Source of the DNA: a bacterium endosymbiont of Pedicinus badii
GTDB taxonomy: Bacteria > Pseudomonadota > Gammaproteobacteria > Enterobacterales > Enterobacteriaceae
NCBI RefSeq assembly: GCF_002075085.1
Contig: NZ_LKAS01000002.1
Span: 34,202-98,201, forward strand
Length of the DNA: 64,000 nt
Reading direction: 5' to 3'
This document shows, piece after piece, positions 18,833 to 27,041 of this stretch. The notes beneath the pieces were generated by a model. That model was not told where the DNA came from and ran no database searches. It saw only the letters and a program-made list of their open reading frames with translations. Each line of letters begins with the position of its first letter. Position 1 is the first letter of the stretch. Both the position numbers and the translations under genes were made by a program.

Positions 18833-19518
18833 ATACACAAAAAAGTAAAATTAAAAAAAATTTTTTTTCTTTAAAACGTAGAATAAAAGAAATATCTAAA
18901 AAAAATTTTTTAAGTAGTAAAAAAATTACTATTTTAGTAGTTACAAAAGGTAGATCTTTAGAGGAAATGCAATCTGTACTTAATTGCAAAAATTTTAATT
19001 TTGGAGAAAATTATGTGCAAGAGTCAATAAAAAAGATCAATTTTTTCAAAAAAGAAAAAAAAATTTCTTGGCATTTTATAGGAAATTTGCAATCAAATAA
19101 AAGTTCTTATGTAGCCAAAAATTTTGATTGGTACCATAGTTTAAATAGTTTTAAAATAGCTGATAGAATAGAAAAACAAAGACCGAATAGTATGAAACCA
19201 ATTAAAGTATTGATACAATTAAATGTAGATAAAAGAGAAAATAATTTTGGAGTTTCTGAAGAAAATGCGTTTCTTTTAGCTAATTATATAAAAAAATTTA
19301 AAAATTTAGATTTTTCCGGAATTATGGTGATGCCAAAAATAGAGAAATCTTTTACGAAACAAATAAAAAAATTTTTATATGCTAAAGAAATATTTGATAA
19401 ATTAAAAAAAGTACATCCACAGATTAGTGTACTTTCTATGGGTACTACTCAAGATATGCAATCTGCTATTATTTCTGGAAGCAATCTTATAAGGATAGGG
19501 AGTGGCATATTTGAATAA
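18829..19518 (+). CDS. yggS: PLP homeostasis protein (YggS/PLPBP family)
   Basis: Small fold-type III PLP-binding protein with no known catalytic activity; it controls PLP and amino-acid pools. The 229-residue protein (E. coli 234) has the PLP lysine in ILVVTKGRSLEEM (about residues 35-47), FGENYVQESIKK, WHFIGNLQSNK (about 83-93), LIQLNVDKRENNFG, GIMVMPK and LSMGTTQDMQSAI with SNLIRIGSGIFE at the C-terminus. The start overlaps ruvX by four bases and the end overlaps the hemW start by 17. Confidence 0.96.
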   Translation: MNTQKSKIKKNFFSLKRRIKEISKKNFLSSKKITILVVTKGRSLEEMQSVLNCKNFNFGENYVQESIKKINFFKKEKKISWHFIGNLQSNKSSYVAKNFDWYHSLNSFKIADRIEKQRPNSMKPIKVLIQLNVDKRENNFGVSEENAFLLANYIKKFKNLDFSGIMVMPKIEKSFTKQIKKFLYAKEIFDKLKKVHPQISVLSMGTTQDMQSAIISGSNLIRIGSGIFE

Positions 19519-20638
19519 TTCAAAATCAATTAGTTTGTACATACACATACCTTGGTGCAGGAAAAGATGCTACTATTGTGATTTGCATACTTATAAGCTT
19601 CAAAATTCTTTTTTACATAAAATTTATATAAAAAATCTTTTAAAAGATTTAGAACAAGATATACTTCTTTTTAATTTAAAAAAAAGTAGAATACGAACTG
19701 TATTTATTGGAGGAGGAACTCCAAGTCTCGTATCTGAAAAATTGATAAAATTTTTAATGCATGAAATATCTAAAAGAATAGAAATACAAAAAAATGCAGA
19801 AATTACTATAGAAATACATCCAAAAGACGTAAACTACAAAAAAATTTATTCATATTTGTCTTCTGGAATCAATAGAATATCTTTTGGAATGCAATCTACC
19901 TACAAAAATCAATTGAATCTCATTGATAGAAGTTATAATTTTCATATGATAAATAATTTTTTAAAGATAATTAAAGATTGCGGTTTTAAAAATATTAATT
20001 TAGATATTATGTATGCTCTCCCAAATCAAAATTTAAATTTAGCTATAGAAGATCTAAAAAATTCTATTTCTTTACAAACAAATCACATATCTTGGTATAG
20101 ATTTACCGTAAGCGAAAACACTATGAAGAAAAAGAACATTTCAGAAGATACAGCAATTGAAATATCTAATGTTGGAGAAAAATTTTTAGAAGAAAATGGT
20201 TATAAAAAATACGAAATTTCTTCTTATGCAAAAAATACTCAAAATCAATGCTTACATAATTTAAATTATTGGAATTTTGGAGATTATATAGGAATAGGAT
20301 GTGGTGCACATGGAAAAATTACAAAAAATAAAAAAATTTATAGAACGGAAAAAAATAAAGTATTGAACAAATATATGAAAAATAACTTCATAAAAAAAAT
20401 AATTACTCTACAAGAAAAAGATATAATAATAGAGTTTTTTATGAATAAATTTAGAATAAATAGTCTTATTCAAAAACAAGAATTTTTCGATAAGACTGGA
20501 ATAAATCCTAAAAAATTAAAACCATGTATTACTAAATCAATAAAAAAAAAGTATCTTATTGAAAAAAATAAATTTTGGAAAGTAACTAAAATGGGAAAAA
20601 ATTTTTTAGATAATTTACTAGAATTATTTTTAGTATAG
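19502..20638 (+). CDS. hemW: Radical SAM heme chaperone HemW
   Basis: HemW is a radical SAM protein related to HemN that binds heme and is thought to deliver it to respiratory enzymes. The 378-residue protein (E. coli 378) has the Fe-S motif C-x3-C-x2-C in PWCRKRCYYCD (about residues 18-28), FIGGGTPSLVS (SAM-binding), RISFGMQS and LDIMYALPNQ. The likely start is GTG at 19502, upstream of SLYIHIPWC, overlapping yggS by 17 bases. The 3' end overlaps the convergent trmB by nine bases. The spacing C-x3-C-x2-C and lack of the HemN-specific fourth Cys motif fit HemW rather than coproporphyrinogen dehydrogenase. Confidence 0.94.
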   Translation: MAYLNNSKSISLYIHIPWCRKRCYYCDLHTYKLQNSFLHKIYIKNLLKDLEQDILLFNLKKSRIRTVFIGGGTPSLVSEKLIKFLMHEISKRIEIQKNAEITIEIHPKDVNYKKIYSYLSSGINRISFGMQSTYKNQLNLIDRSYNFHMINNFLKIIKDCGFKNINLDIMYALPNQNLNLAIEDLKNSISLQTNHISWYRFTVSENTMKKKNISEDTAIEISNVGEKFLEENGYKKYEISSYAKNTQNQCLHNLNYWNFGDYIGIGCGAHGKITKNKKIYRTEKNKVLNKYMKNNFIKKIITLQEKDIIIEFFMNKFRINSLIQKQEFFDKTGINPKKLKPCITKSIKKKYLIEKNKFWKVTKMGKNFLDNLLELFLV

Positions 20639-21334
20639 TTTTTTATAAGATAATTCTAGTATTTTTGAATTTTGAGATTTTTTAAAAAAATATTTTGTAT
20701 TTAAATACTTTACTACTCTTGTTTTATTTTGTATTTTATGAAAATAGGAACTTTTTTTTAATATATTTTTCACTTCTTTTATATAAGAAACACTATCGCT
20801 AACCATTCTAAATTTTCCAAAATACTTTAATTTTTTAAATATTTTTTCTAAAAAATTTTTTTTAAGCATTCTTCTTTTTTTATGTTTATTTTTATTCCAA
20901 GGATCGGGAAAAAAAACAAATATTTCTTCAATAGAATTATCAGGTATCATATACTGTAGAATTGAGTATGCATCAAAATATATAATTTTTAAATTTGTAA
21001 TTTTCATTTCTTCTATTATCTGTAAGCATCGTGCGATTCCAGGAAGGTATACTTCAATTCCTAAAAAGAATTTTTTAGGAAATTTTTTTGCTAATTGCGT
21101 TATAAAAATTCCATTACCAAATCCTATTTCTAAAATAACTGAATTTTTTTGAAAAAAAATTAGAGATTTGATATATTTTTTTTTGAATTGTACTAAATTT
21201 TTGTTCCATTGTTCACAAATATATTTTCTTTGCATATTTGTTATTTTTCTTCTTCTAATAGAAGAATTTTTAATAGTTTTTTTAAAAATAAAATCTTCTT
21301 GAAATTTTTGTATTTTTTTAAATAAACTTTTCAT
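20630..21334 (-). CDS. trmB: tRNA (guanine-N7)-methyltransferase
   Basis: SAM-dependent methylation of G46 in tRNAs. Key segments are VILEIGFGNGIFITQLA (SAM-binding motif I), FLGIEVYLPGIARCLQ, MIPDNSIEEIFVFFPDPWNK with the PDPW active-site motif, KHKKRRML and MVSDSVSYIKEV. About 234 residues from the ATG at 21334 (E. coli 239). An upstream ATG at 21364 would overlap the divergent mutY start by 15 bases, so I prefer 21334. The E. coli order hemW-trmB-mutY-yggX-mltC is retained, although trmB is on the opposite strand, as in E. coli. Confidence 0.94.
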   Translation of the reverse strand: MKSLFKKIQKFQEDFIFKKTIKNSSIRRRKITNMQRKYICEQWNKNLVQFKKKYIKSLIFFQKNSVILEIGFGNGIFITQLAKKFPKKFFLGIEVYLPGIARCLQIIEEMKITNLKIIYFDAYSILQYMIPDNSIEEIFVFFPDPWNKNKHKKRRMLKKNFLEKIFKKLKYFGKFRMVSDSVSYIKEVKNILKKSSYFHKIQNKTRVVKYLNTKYFFKKSQNSKILELSYKKLY

Positions 21335-21349
21335 TCTAATAACCAATTT

Positions 21350-22384
21350 ATGAAAAAAATTCAATCAGGTGTTTTATATTGGTACAAAAAATTTGGAAGA
21401 AAAAATTTGCCATGGAAGAAAACAAAAAATCCTTACAAAATTTGGATTTCTGAAATAATGTTGCAACAAACTAGAGTAAAAACAGTAATTCCTTATTTTA
21501 AAAGATTTATTTCTTTTTTTCCAAATATTAAAAAATTATCTCAATCTTCTATTGATGAAGTATTTTTTTTGTGGAGTGGTTTAGGATACTATAAAAGAGC
21601 AAAAAATATACATGCTTCTTCCAAAATAATACAAAAAAAATATTTGGGAGTGTTTCCTAAAAAATTTTCTGAATTAATAGAGCTTCCTGGTATTGGTAAA
21701 TCAACAGCTCATGCAATACTGTCTTTTGCCTTTCAGAAGCACTATCCTATTCTAGATGCAAATGTCAAAAAGGTACTGTATAGATTTTACGATTGTACAA
21801 AATTCACAAACAAAAAAAAAATGGAAGATTTTTTTTGGCATAAAGCACAAATGAATCTTCCAAAATACGAATCTCATCATTTTAATCAAGCTATGATGGA
21901 TATAGGATCTGAACTTTGTATTAAAAAACCGAAATGTTTCTATTGTCCATTAAATCAAAGTTGTTCTTCTAATAAAAAAAAAATTTTTAGCACTATATTA
22001 AATCGTAAAAAAAAAATTAAAAAAAAAAGAATATATTTACTAATTTTAAAAAAAAATCAAAAAGTATGGTTGCAAAGAAATTCGGAAAATGAAATTTATG
22101 CAGGTTTATTTAATTTCCCAGAAATAAAAGGTACTAAAGAAATAGAAAAATACTTTGTTATATTAGATTCTTTTTCAAAAAGAATAAGTAACAAGAAGAT
22201 AAAGTTCTCTCTTATTGTTCTCAAGAAAAATAAAAAATATAAAAAATTTATTAATGATAAAAAAGGAATCTGGTATGATATTTACGAAAATGAACTCATA
22301 GGTATTTCTTCTATAGTATCTAAAATAATTTCAAATATTAAAAAAAATAAATATGAAGAGAAAAATTTTTTGTGTATTTTTTAA
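21350..22384 (+). CDS. mutY: Adenine DNA glycosylase MutY
   Basis: Removes adenine mispaired with 8-oxoguanine, preventing G:C to T:A mutation. The 344-residue protein (E. coli 350) has WISEIMLQQTRVKTVIPYF with the catalytic Glu, the helix-hairpin-helix ELPGIGKSTAHAI (about residues 106-118), LDANVKKVLYRFY with the catalytic Asp, and a C-terminal NUDIX-like domain. The Fe-S cysteines read C-IKKPK-C-FY-C-PLNQS-C, i.e. C-x5-C-x2-C-x5-C. E. coli has six residues in the first gap. Cluster geometry could be altered, or the family may tolerate it. It overlaps yggX by 32 bases. Confidence 0.95.
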   Translation: MKKIQSGVLYWYKKFGRKNLPWKKTKNPYKIWISEIMLQQTRVKTVIPYFKRFISFFPNIKKLSQSSIDEVFFLWSGLGYYKRAKNIHASSKIIQKKYLGVFPKKFSELIELPGIGKSTAHAILSFAFQKHYPILDANVKKVLYRFYDCTKFTNKKKMEDFFWHKAQMNLPKYESHHFNQAMMDIGSELCIKKPKCFYCPLNQSCSSNKKKIFSTILNRKKKIKKKRIYLLILKKNQKVWLQRNSENEIYAGLFNFPEIKGTKEIEKYFVILDSFSKRISNKKIKFSLIVLKKNKKYKKFINDKKGIWYDIYENELIGISSIVSKIISNIKKNKYEEKNFLCIF

Positions 22385-22595
22385 AGAATTTTTGGAAGGT
22401 TTACAGTATATTAATTATCCGGGAAAATTAGGAAAAAAAATTTATAAGCATATTTCTCAAAAAGCTTGGAATTTATGGATAAAAAAACAAACAATACTAA
22501 TTAATGAACATAAATTAGATATGAAAACTTTGCAAGATAGAAAATTAGTAGAAAAAAAAATGATTGCTTTTTTATTTAAAAAAAATTTTAAATAG
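22353..22595 (+). CDS. yggX: YggX, Fe(2+)-trafficking / oxidative protection protein
   Basis: Small protein implicated in iron trafficking and protecting Fe-S clusters from oxidation. The 80-residue product matches E. coli YggX (91 residues) over almost its length: KIFCVFFKEFLEGLQYINYP with the conserved Cys, GKLGKKIYKHISQKAW, KQTILINEHKLDM and RKLVEKKMIAFLF. The C-terminal eleven or so residues of the E. coli protein are missing. The gene overlaps the end of mutY by 32 bases, and mltC follows by eight bases. MutY is itself an Fe-S enzyme and the adjacency is conserved with E. coli. Confidence 0.94.
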   Translation: MKRKIFCVFFKEFLEGLQYINYPGKLGKKIYKHISQKAWNLWIKKQTILINEHKLDMKTLQDRKLVEKKMIAFLFKKNFK

Positions 22596-22603
22596 AAATT
22601 TTT

Positions 22604-23656
22604 ATGAAAATAGGAATTATTTTCTTTATTCTAGTACAAATTTTCTTTTCTTGTTCATTACAGAATAAAGGATACTTATTCAAATTTTTAAAAAATCTTA
22701 CTATTTCAGAAGAAATAAAGAATAAGTGGGGGAAAAAAGAACTTATAAGAGCAAAGTCTAAATTTTTTGTTAGATATCTAAATCCTTATACTAGAATTTA
22801 TATAGATTTAAAATCTAAAAAGTTATTTATAGAAACCATACATAAAAATAAGTATAGAGAATATTTAAAAAAAGGATTAATAGATTCTATATTGAAAAAA
22901 AAAGTAGAGTATTTTGATATTTTTACAGAAAAAGAAATGAAATATCAATTCGAAAAAAAAATTGTATTTCTTAATAAAAATCAAAATAATTTCAATAATT
23001 TTATACAATCACAGTATTTTATTGAAAAAATTGCAGATCAATTTTTGGATAGAAAAATTAGTATGAGAAAATCAGACATAAAAGTTTGGTACATAAATGT
23101 GAAAATAAAACTTTTATACATAAATGAAAAAATGGAAAATTATATGAAAATAGTAAAAAAGATTTCTAAAAAATATAGTATAGATCCTTATTTAGTGTTG
23201 GCAATGATACAAATAGAATCGAAATTTAATCCAAATGCTATTAGTGCATCACAAGCAATTGGACTAATGCAAATTATACAAAAAAGCGCTGGAAGAGAAG
23301 TATTTATACAAAAGGGAAAAAATGGATTTCCTAGTAAAAAACAACTTTTAAATCCTAGCAATAATATAGAAATAGGAGTTTCTTATTTAAGTATACTACA
23401 AAATAAATATCTTTACAGAGTAAAAAATAAAAAATCTTTACAATATTTAATAATTTGTTCGTACAATAGTGGAGTAAATAAAGTTTTAAGAATTTTTTCT
23501 AATAATATGGAACAATCAATATCTATTATCAACAATTTAGAAGAAAATGAAATATACAGCATTCTATACGAAAAACATCCTTCTACACAATCTAGAAATT
23601 ATCTCTATAAAGTAAGCTTATTGTATAATTACTATAAAAATAGTATAGTTTTTTAA
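22604..23656 (+). CDS. mltC: Membrane-bound lytic murein transglycosylase C
   Basis: Lipoprotein that cleaves peptidoglycan glycan strands to anhydro-muropeptides. The 350-residue protein (E. coli 359) has an N-terminal hydrophobic signal ending in a lipobox-like FFSC (about residues 14-17), a diverged N-domain, and a C-terminal lysozyme-like SLT domain with LAMIQIESKFNPNAIS (catalytic Glu, about residue 205), AIGLMQII and SYNSGVNKVLRIFS, then HPSTQSRNYLYKV. Convergent with pmbA with a five-base gap. With murI and mreBCD it indicates that a murein wall is still made or turned over. Confidence 0.95.
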   Translation: MKIGIIFFILVQIFFSCSLQNKGYLFKFLKNLTISEEIKNKWGKKELIRAKSKFFVRYLNPYTRIYIDLKSKKLFIETIHKNKYREYLKKGLIDSILKKKVEYFDIFTEKEMKYQFEKKIVFLNKNQNNFNNFIQSQYFIEKIADQFLDRKISMRKSDIKVWYINVKIKLLYINEKMENYMKIVKKISKKYSIDPYLVLAMIQIESKFNPNAISASQAIGLMQIIQKSAGREVFIQKGKNGFPSKKQLLNPSNNIEIGVSYLSILQNKYLYRVKNKKSLQYLIICSYNSGVNKVLRIFSNNMEQSISIINNLEENEIYSILYEKHPSTQSRNYLYKVSLLYNYYKNSIVF

Positions 23657-23661
23657 AGTTC

Positions 23662-25074
23662 TTATATTCCAGAAACTTGCATTTCAGAAATTAATACGGA
23701 ACCACATTGAATTTCGTTTTCATAATTAATGTCATTGCTGATACAAACTATATTTTGAAACATATTTTTTAAATTTCCTGATATAGCTATTTCTTTAATT
23801 GGATTTTTAATACTTCCTTTTTCAATCAAAAATCCTGAACATCCTTTAGAATAGTCTCCTGTAGTTATATTTTCTCCATCCCCCATAATTTCTGTAATTA
23901 GTATACCATTATACATTTTCTTTAGTATTTCTGAAAAACTAATATTTTTACTAAAAACTTTCCAATTATATACAGAATTGTGGTGCGCATTACTTTTTAA
24001 ATGCATTTTTCTTGCACTATAATTATCTAACAACCAATTCTTTAGTATTCCTTTATGGACAATTTTTATAGTTTTTGTAGATACTCCTTCTGAGTCGAAA
24101 GGAAAAGAAAAAATTCCATTTTTAATATGAGGTAATTCAACAATATTCATCCAATTTGGAAAAATTTTTTTTTCTAGACTTTTATATAAAAAACTAGATT
24201 TTTTATACACATTTCTTCCATGAATAGATAAATATAAAATTCTAAACAACTCACTTGATATCTCAGAAAAAAAAATAATTGGAGTTTTTCTAGTGCAAAT
24301 TTTTATAGGATTTAATTTATTTACTGCTTTCTGTGCACATTTTTTTCCTAATTCATAAGGATTTAATAGATTTGCAAATTTTCTATTTATGCTATATTGA
24401 TTAGAAAACTCCATACTATTTTTGTATTTTGCAATTGCACTACAAGAATAGGTATATAAACTACTATCATAGTTTTTTTCAATTTCGTAGTTCGCAAAAC
24501 CAGTGTTTGAAAAAAAACAACTAAATTGTATTCCTTCTGTAGAAAAAATTTTTTTATCAAATGAAAAAATTGAGTTTTCTATTTTTTTTAAAATTTCTAA
24601 AATACCAGAAATTTTTATATTTTTTGGATGAAAAATATCTAAATTTTTGGATAAAGGAATAAGTAATTGTTTTTCTGTAGGATAAAAGGAATCATCTTTA
24701 GAAGTATACTTAGAAATTTGATATGCTTGTTTTATAGATTTAAATATAGCAGCTTCATCTAAATTTCTTATGACTGTTGTTCCTTTTTTCCTAATATTTG
24801 GATATATAGAAATTTTTATGTAGTTTCTATTATGAAATTCAATATTTTCTATTTCTTTAAATCTTATTGAAATTGTACATCCAATTTTAATTTTTGAATA
24901 TATTTCTACAAATTGAGCGTACTTTTTAGATTTTTCTAAAATATATTGAACACAAGATTTAACTTTTTTTTTCTTTTTTAAAAAATCTTCTTCTGTAATA
25001 ATTCTATTTTCTTTATGCATTTTAGTTGTTTTACTAAAAATAATCTTATCAATTAATTGATTTTGTTCCACCAA
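23662..25074 (-). CDS. pmbA: PmbA/TldE, inactive subunit of the TldD/TldE protease
   Basis: TldE is the non-catalytic partner of TldD. The heterodimer degrades unfolded peptides such as the antitoxin CcdA and matures microcin B17 in E. coli. The 470-residue protein matches E. coli PmbA in STEGIQFSCFFSNTGF, VYKKSSFLYKSL, PFDSEGVSTKTIKIVHKGIL, LTEIMGDGENITTGDYSKG-type and GNLKNMFQNIVCISNDI segments. It has no zinc-binding HExxxH, as expected for TldE. It overlaps the end of tldD by 26 bases, so the two are one operon; in E. coli they are far apart. A later start is possible at MHKENR (about 25020). Confidence 0.95.
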   Translation of the reverse strand: MVEQNQLIDKIIFSKTTKMHKENRIITEEDFLKKKKKVKSCVQYILEKSKKYAQFVEIYSKIKIGCTISIRFKEIENIEFHNRNYIKISIYPNIRKKGTTVIRNLDEAAIFKSIKQAYQISKYTSKDDSFYPTEKQLLIPLSKNLDIFHPKNIKISGILEILKKIENSIFSFDKKIFSTEGIQFSCFFSNTGFANYEIEKNYDSSLYTYSCSAIAKYKNSMEFSNQYSINRKFANLLNPYELGKKCAQKAVNKLNPIKICTRKTPIIFFSEISSELFRILYLSIHGRNVYKKSSFLYKSLEKKIFPNWMNIVELPHIKNGIFSFPFDSEGVSTKTIKIVHKGILKNWLLDNYSARKMHLKSNAHHNSVYNWKVFSKNISFSEILKKMYNGILITEIMGDGENITTGDYSKGCSGFLIEKGSIKNPIKEIAISGNLKNMFQNIVCISNDINYENEIQCGSVLISEMQVSGI

Positions 25075-26506
25075 CAGTAATACTATCTATTTTTAAAGTT
25101 GGCTGTCCCACGTTAACTGGAATAATTTGTCCTTCTTTTCCGCAATTTCCTAAACCAGAATCTAAGCAAAGATCATTTCCTATCATAGAAATCTTTTTCA
25201 TAACTTCTATTCCCGTTCCAATAAGTGTTACTTTTTTAATAGGATGTTTAATTTTTCCTTTTTGTATTAGAAATGTATCAGAAGTAGAAAAAACAAAATT
25301 TCCTGAAGAAATATCAACCTGTCCTCCAGAAAAATTAGTAGCATATATTCCAAATTCGATAGTTTCAATTATTTCTTTTGGACTGAAATTTCCAGGAAGT
25401 ATATAGGTATTGGTCATTCTAGGAATTGGAATATGTGCGTAAGATTCTCTTCTTCCATTTCCTGTTGAAACAGTATTCATCAATTTTGCATTTAGCTTAT
25501 CTTGCATGTATTTTTTTAGTACTCCATTTTGTATTAAAATATTGTACTGAGATGGAGTTCCTTCATCATCTATAGTTAAAGAACCTCTATTTCCAAAAAT
25601 TGTTCCATTATCTACTACTGTGCAAATTTCAGAAGCAACTAATTTTCCTAATTTATCTGAAAAAATTGAACTTTTTTTTCTATTAAAATCTCCCTCTAAT
25701 CCATGTCCTACTGCTTCATGTAATAGAATTCCTGGCCATCCTGGTCCTAAAACAACTGGAATATTTCCTGAAGGAGCTTCTTTAGCAAATAAATTAAGTA
25801 AAGCAGATCGAACAGACTTCTCTATCCATTTATTTATTCTAGCAAAAGAAGAATTTTCTATAAAATTATCATATTTGCATCTACTTCCTAATCCAGAATA
25901 TCCTTGCTCAATTTTTCCATTTTCTTCAATCTGTACTTTAATTGTAATTAAAGTCATTGGTCTAAAATCTGTTGTTATTAATCCTTCAGAAGAAATAATA
26001 AGTATTTTATTAAATTCTGTTGTTATAGAAGCAAAAACTTCCGTAACTCTTCTATCTAATTTTCTCGCATATTTATCTATATAATTAAGTAAATTTATTT
26101 TTTCTTCTTCTTTAATAGATCTAACAGGATTAAAAGGAAGATATTTTTCCTTATTTTTTTGTACAAAAAAAGGAACTATTTTTTTAAAAGGTTTAGTACT
26201 CTTCTCTTCTACTATAGAAGATATTTCTATTCCCTTTTTTAAATTTTTGTAACTGATTTCATTAGTATAAAAAAGTCCAGTTTTTTCACCTGAAAATGAT
26301 CTTATTCCAACTCCTTCATCAAATACATAATTTCCTTTTTTAATTATTTTATTTTCTAAAATCCAACTTTCTTTATTTTTAGACTGAAAATACAGATCTG
26401 TGTATTCTATTTTTTTATTTTTTATAATTTCAAAAATTTTTTCTAAATTTATTCTACTAATCTTATTTCTTAGTAAGAAGTATTCTTCTATTCTTCTTTT
26501 GTTCAT
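25049..26506 (-). CDS. tldD: TldD, catalytic metalloprotease subunit
   Basis: Zinc metalloprotease of family M103. The 485-residue protein (E. coli 481) carries the zinc motif HEAVGH within LLHEAVGHGLEGDFNRK (about residues 257-273), preceded by IPVVLGPGWPGI, followed by TIDDEGTPSQYN and the C-terminal VDISSGNFVFSTSDTFLIQ and GNDLCLDSGLGNCGKEGQ. It directly precedes pmbA with overlap. Upstream lies the mreD 3' end with a 32-base gap, the gene order tldD-(yhdP, rng, maf lost)-mreD being that of E. coli. Confidence 0.97.
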   Translation of the reverse strand: MNKRRIEEYFLLRNKISRINLEKIFEIIKNKKIEYTDLYFQSKNKESWILENKIIKKGNYVFDEGVGIRSFSGEKTGLFYTNEISYKNLKKGIEISSIVEEKSTKPFKKIVPFFVQKNKEKYLPFNPVRSIKEEEKINLLNYIDKYARKLDRRVTEVFASITTEFNKILIISSEGLITTDFRPMTLITIKVQIEENGKIEQGYSGLGSRCKYDNFIENSSFARINKWIEKSVRSALLNLFAKEAPSGNIPVVLGPGWPGILLHEAVGHGLEGDFNRKKSSIFSDKLGKLVASEICTVVDNGTIFGNRGSLTIDDEGTPSQYNILIQNGVLKKYMQDKLNAKLMNTVSTGNGRRESYAHIPIPRMTNTYILPGNFSPKEIIETIEFGIYATNFSGGQVDISSGNFVFSTSDTFLIQKGKIKHPIKKVTLIGTGIEVMKKISMIGNDLCLDSGLGNCGKEGQIIPVNVGQPTLKIDSITVGGTKSIN

Positions 26507-26538
26507 ATTATTCCTAAGGATAATTGAATTCTTTATTT

Positions 26539-27020
26539 TTAGTAAAAAATTTTTTTTATTTTATTAATAAATTTTGATACTAAATACCAAATTATTCCAT
26601 CGTTTATTCTAAAAATAAGTATTTTCGTATCCCAAATAATATTTTTTTTTACAAAAAATTCTAAAGTAAAAACCAGTATTTTGACTATAATAGAAAAAAA
26701 AAAATAATTAAAGACTGTTTAAAAATAGAAAAGTTTTTAAAAATATTGTATTTTTTTATTAAAAAAAACGATACTATTCCAAATGCTAAAGCATGAAAAC
26801 CTAATGTATTTTCTAAAAAAAAATCTGTTAATATTCCAAGTATAAAACTAAATTCCAATTTTGCAAATTCAGGATATTTAAATATCCAATGAAAAAAAAA
26901 TAAAAGCATCCAATACGGTTGTAGAAAATACAAATCTTTTTTTGTAAGAATATGCATAAAACAAACTAAAATAAAGGAATAAAATATAGATAAATAATTT
27001 ATTTTTTTTTTTTGATACAT
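26539..27020 (-). CDS. mreD: Rod-shape protein MreD, frame-interrupted at a poly-T run
   Basis: MreD is an inner-membrane protein of the MreBCD elongasome. The first frame (27020 down to 26685, about 111 residues) gives hydrophobic helices with YFLQPYWMLLFFFHWIF and LGILTDFFLENTLGFHALAF, aligning with E. coli MreD, and stops just after a T11 run (26694-26704). In the shifted frame the protein continues for 51 codons to TAA at 26539-26541 as SIIVKILVFTLEFFVKKN and RINDGIIWYLVSKFINKI, matching the remaining E. coli segments (SLVVDIIVFWAEFLVINV; VNGVLWPWLF). Joined length is about 160 residues (E. coli 162). It ends 32 bases before tldD. Apparently functional only by slippage or frameshifting, unless the last two helices are dispensable. 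Confidence 0.87.
26694..26704 (-). repeat. T11 homopolymer at the mreD frame break
   Basis: Eleven A on the plus strand, T11 in the mreD sense strand. T12 or T9 joins the two mreD frames; T11 gives Phe-Phe-Phe-Leu-Leu-stop. Confidence 0.9.
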
Positions 27021-27041
27021 TTTATATAAAGCACTTTCATG

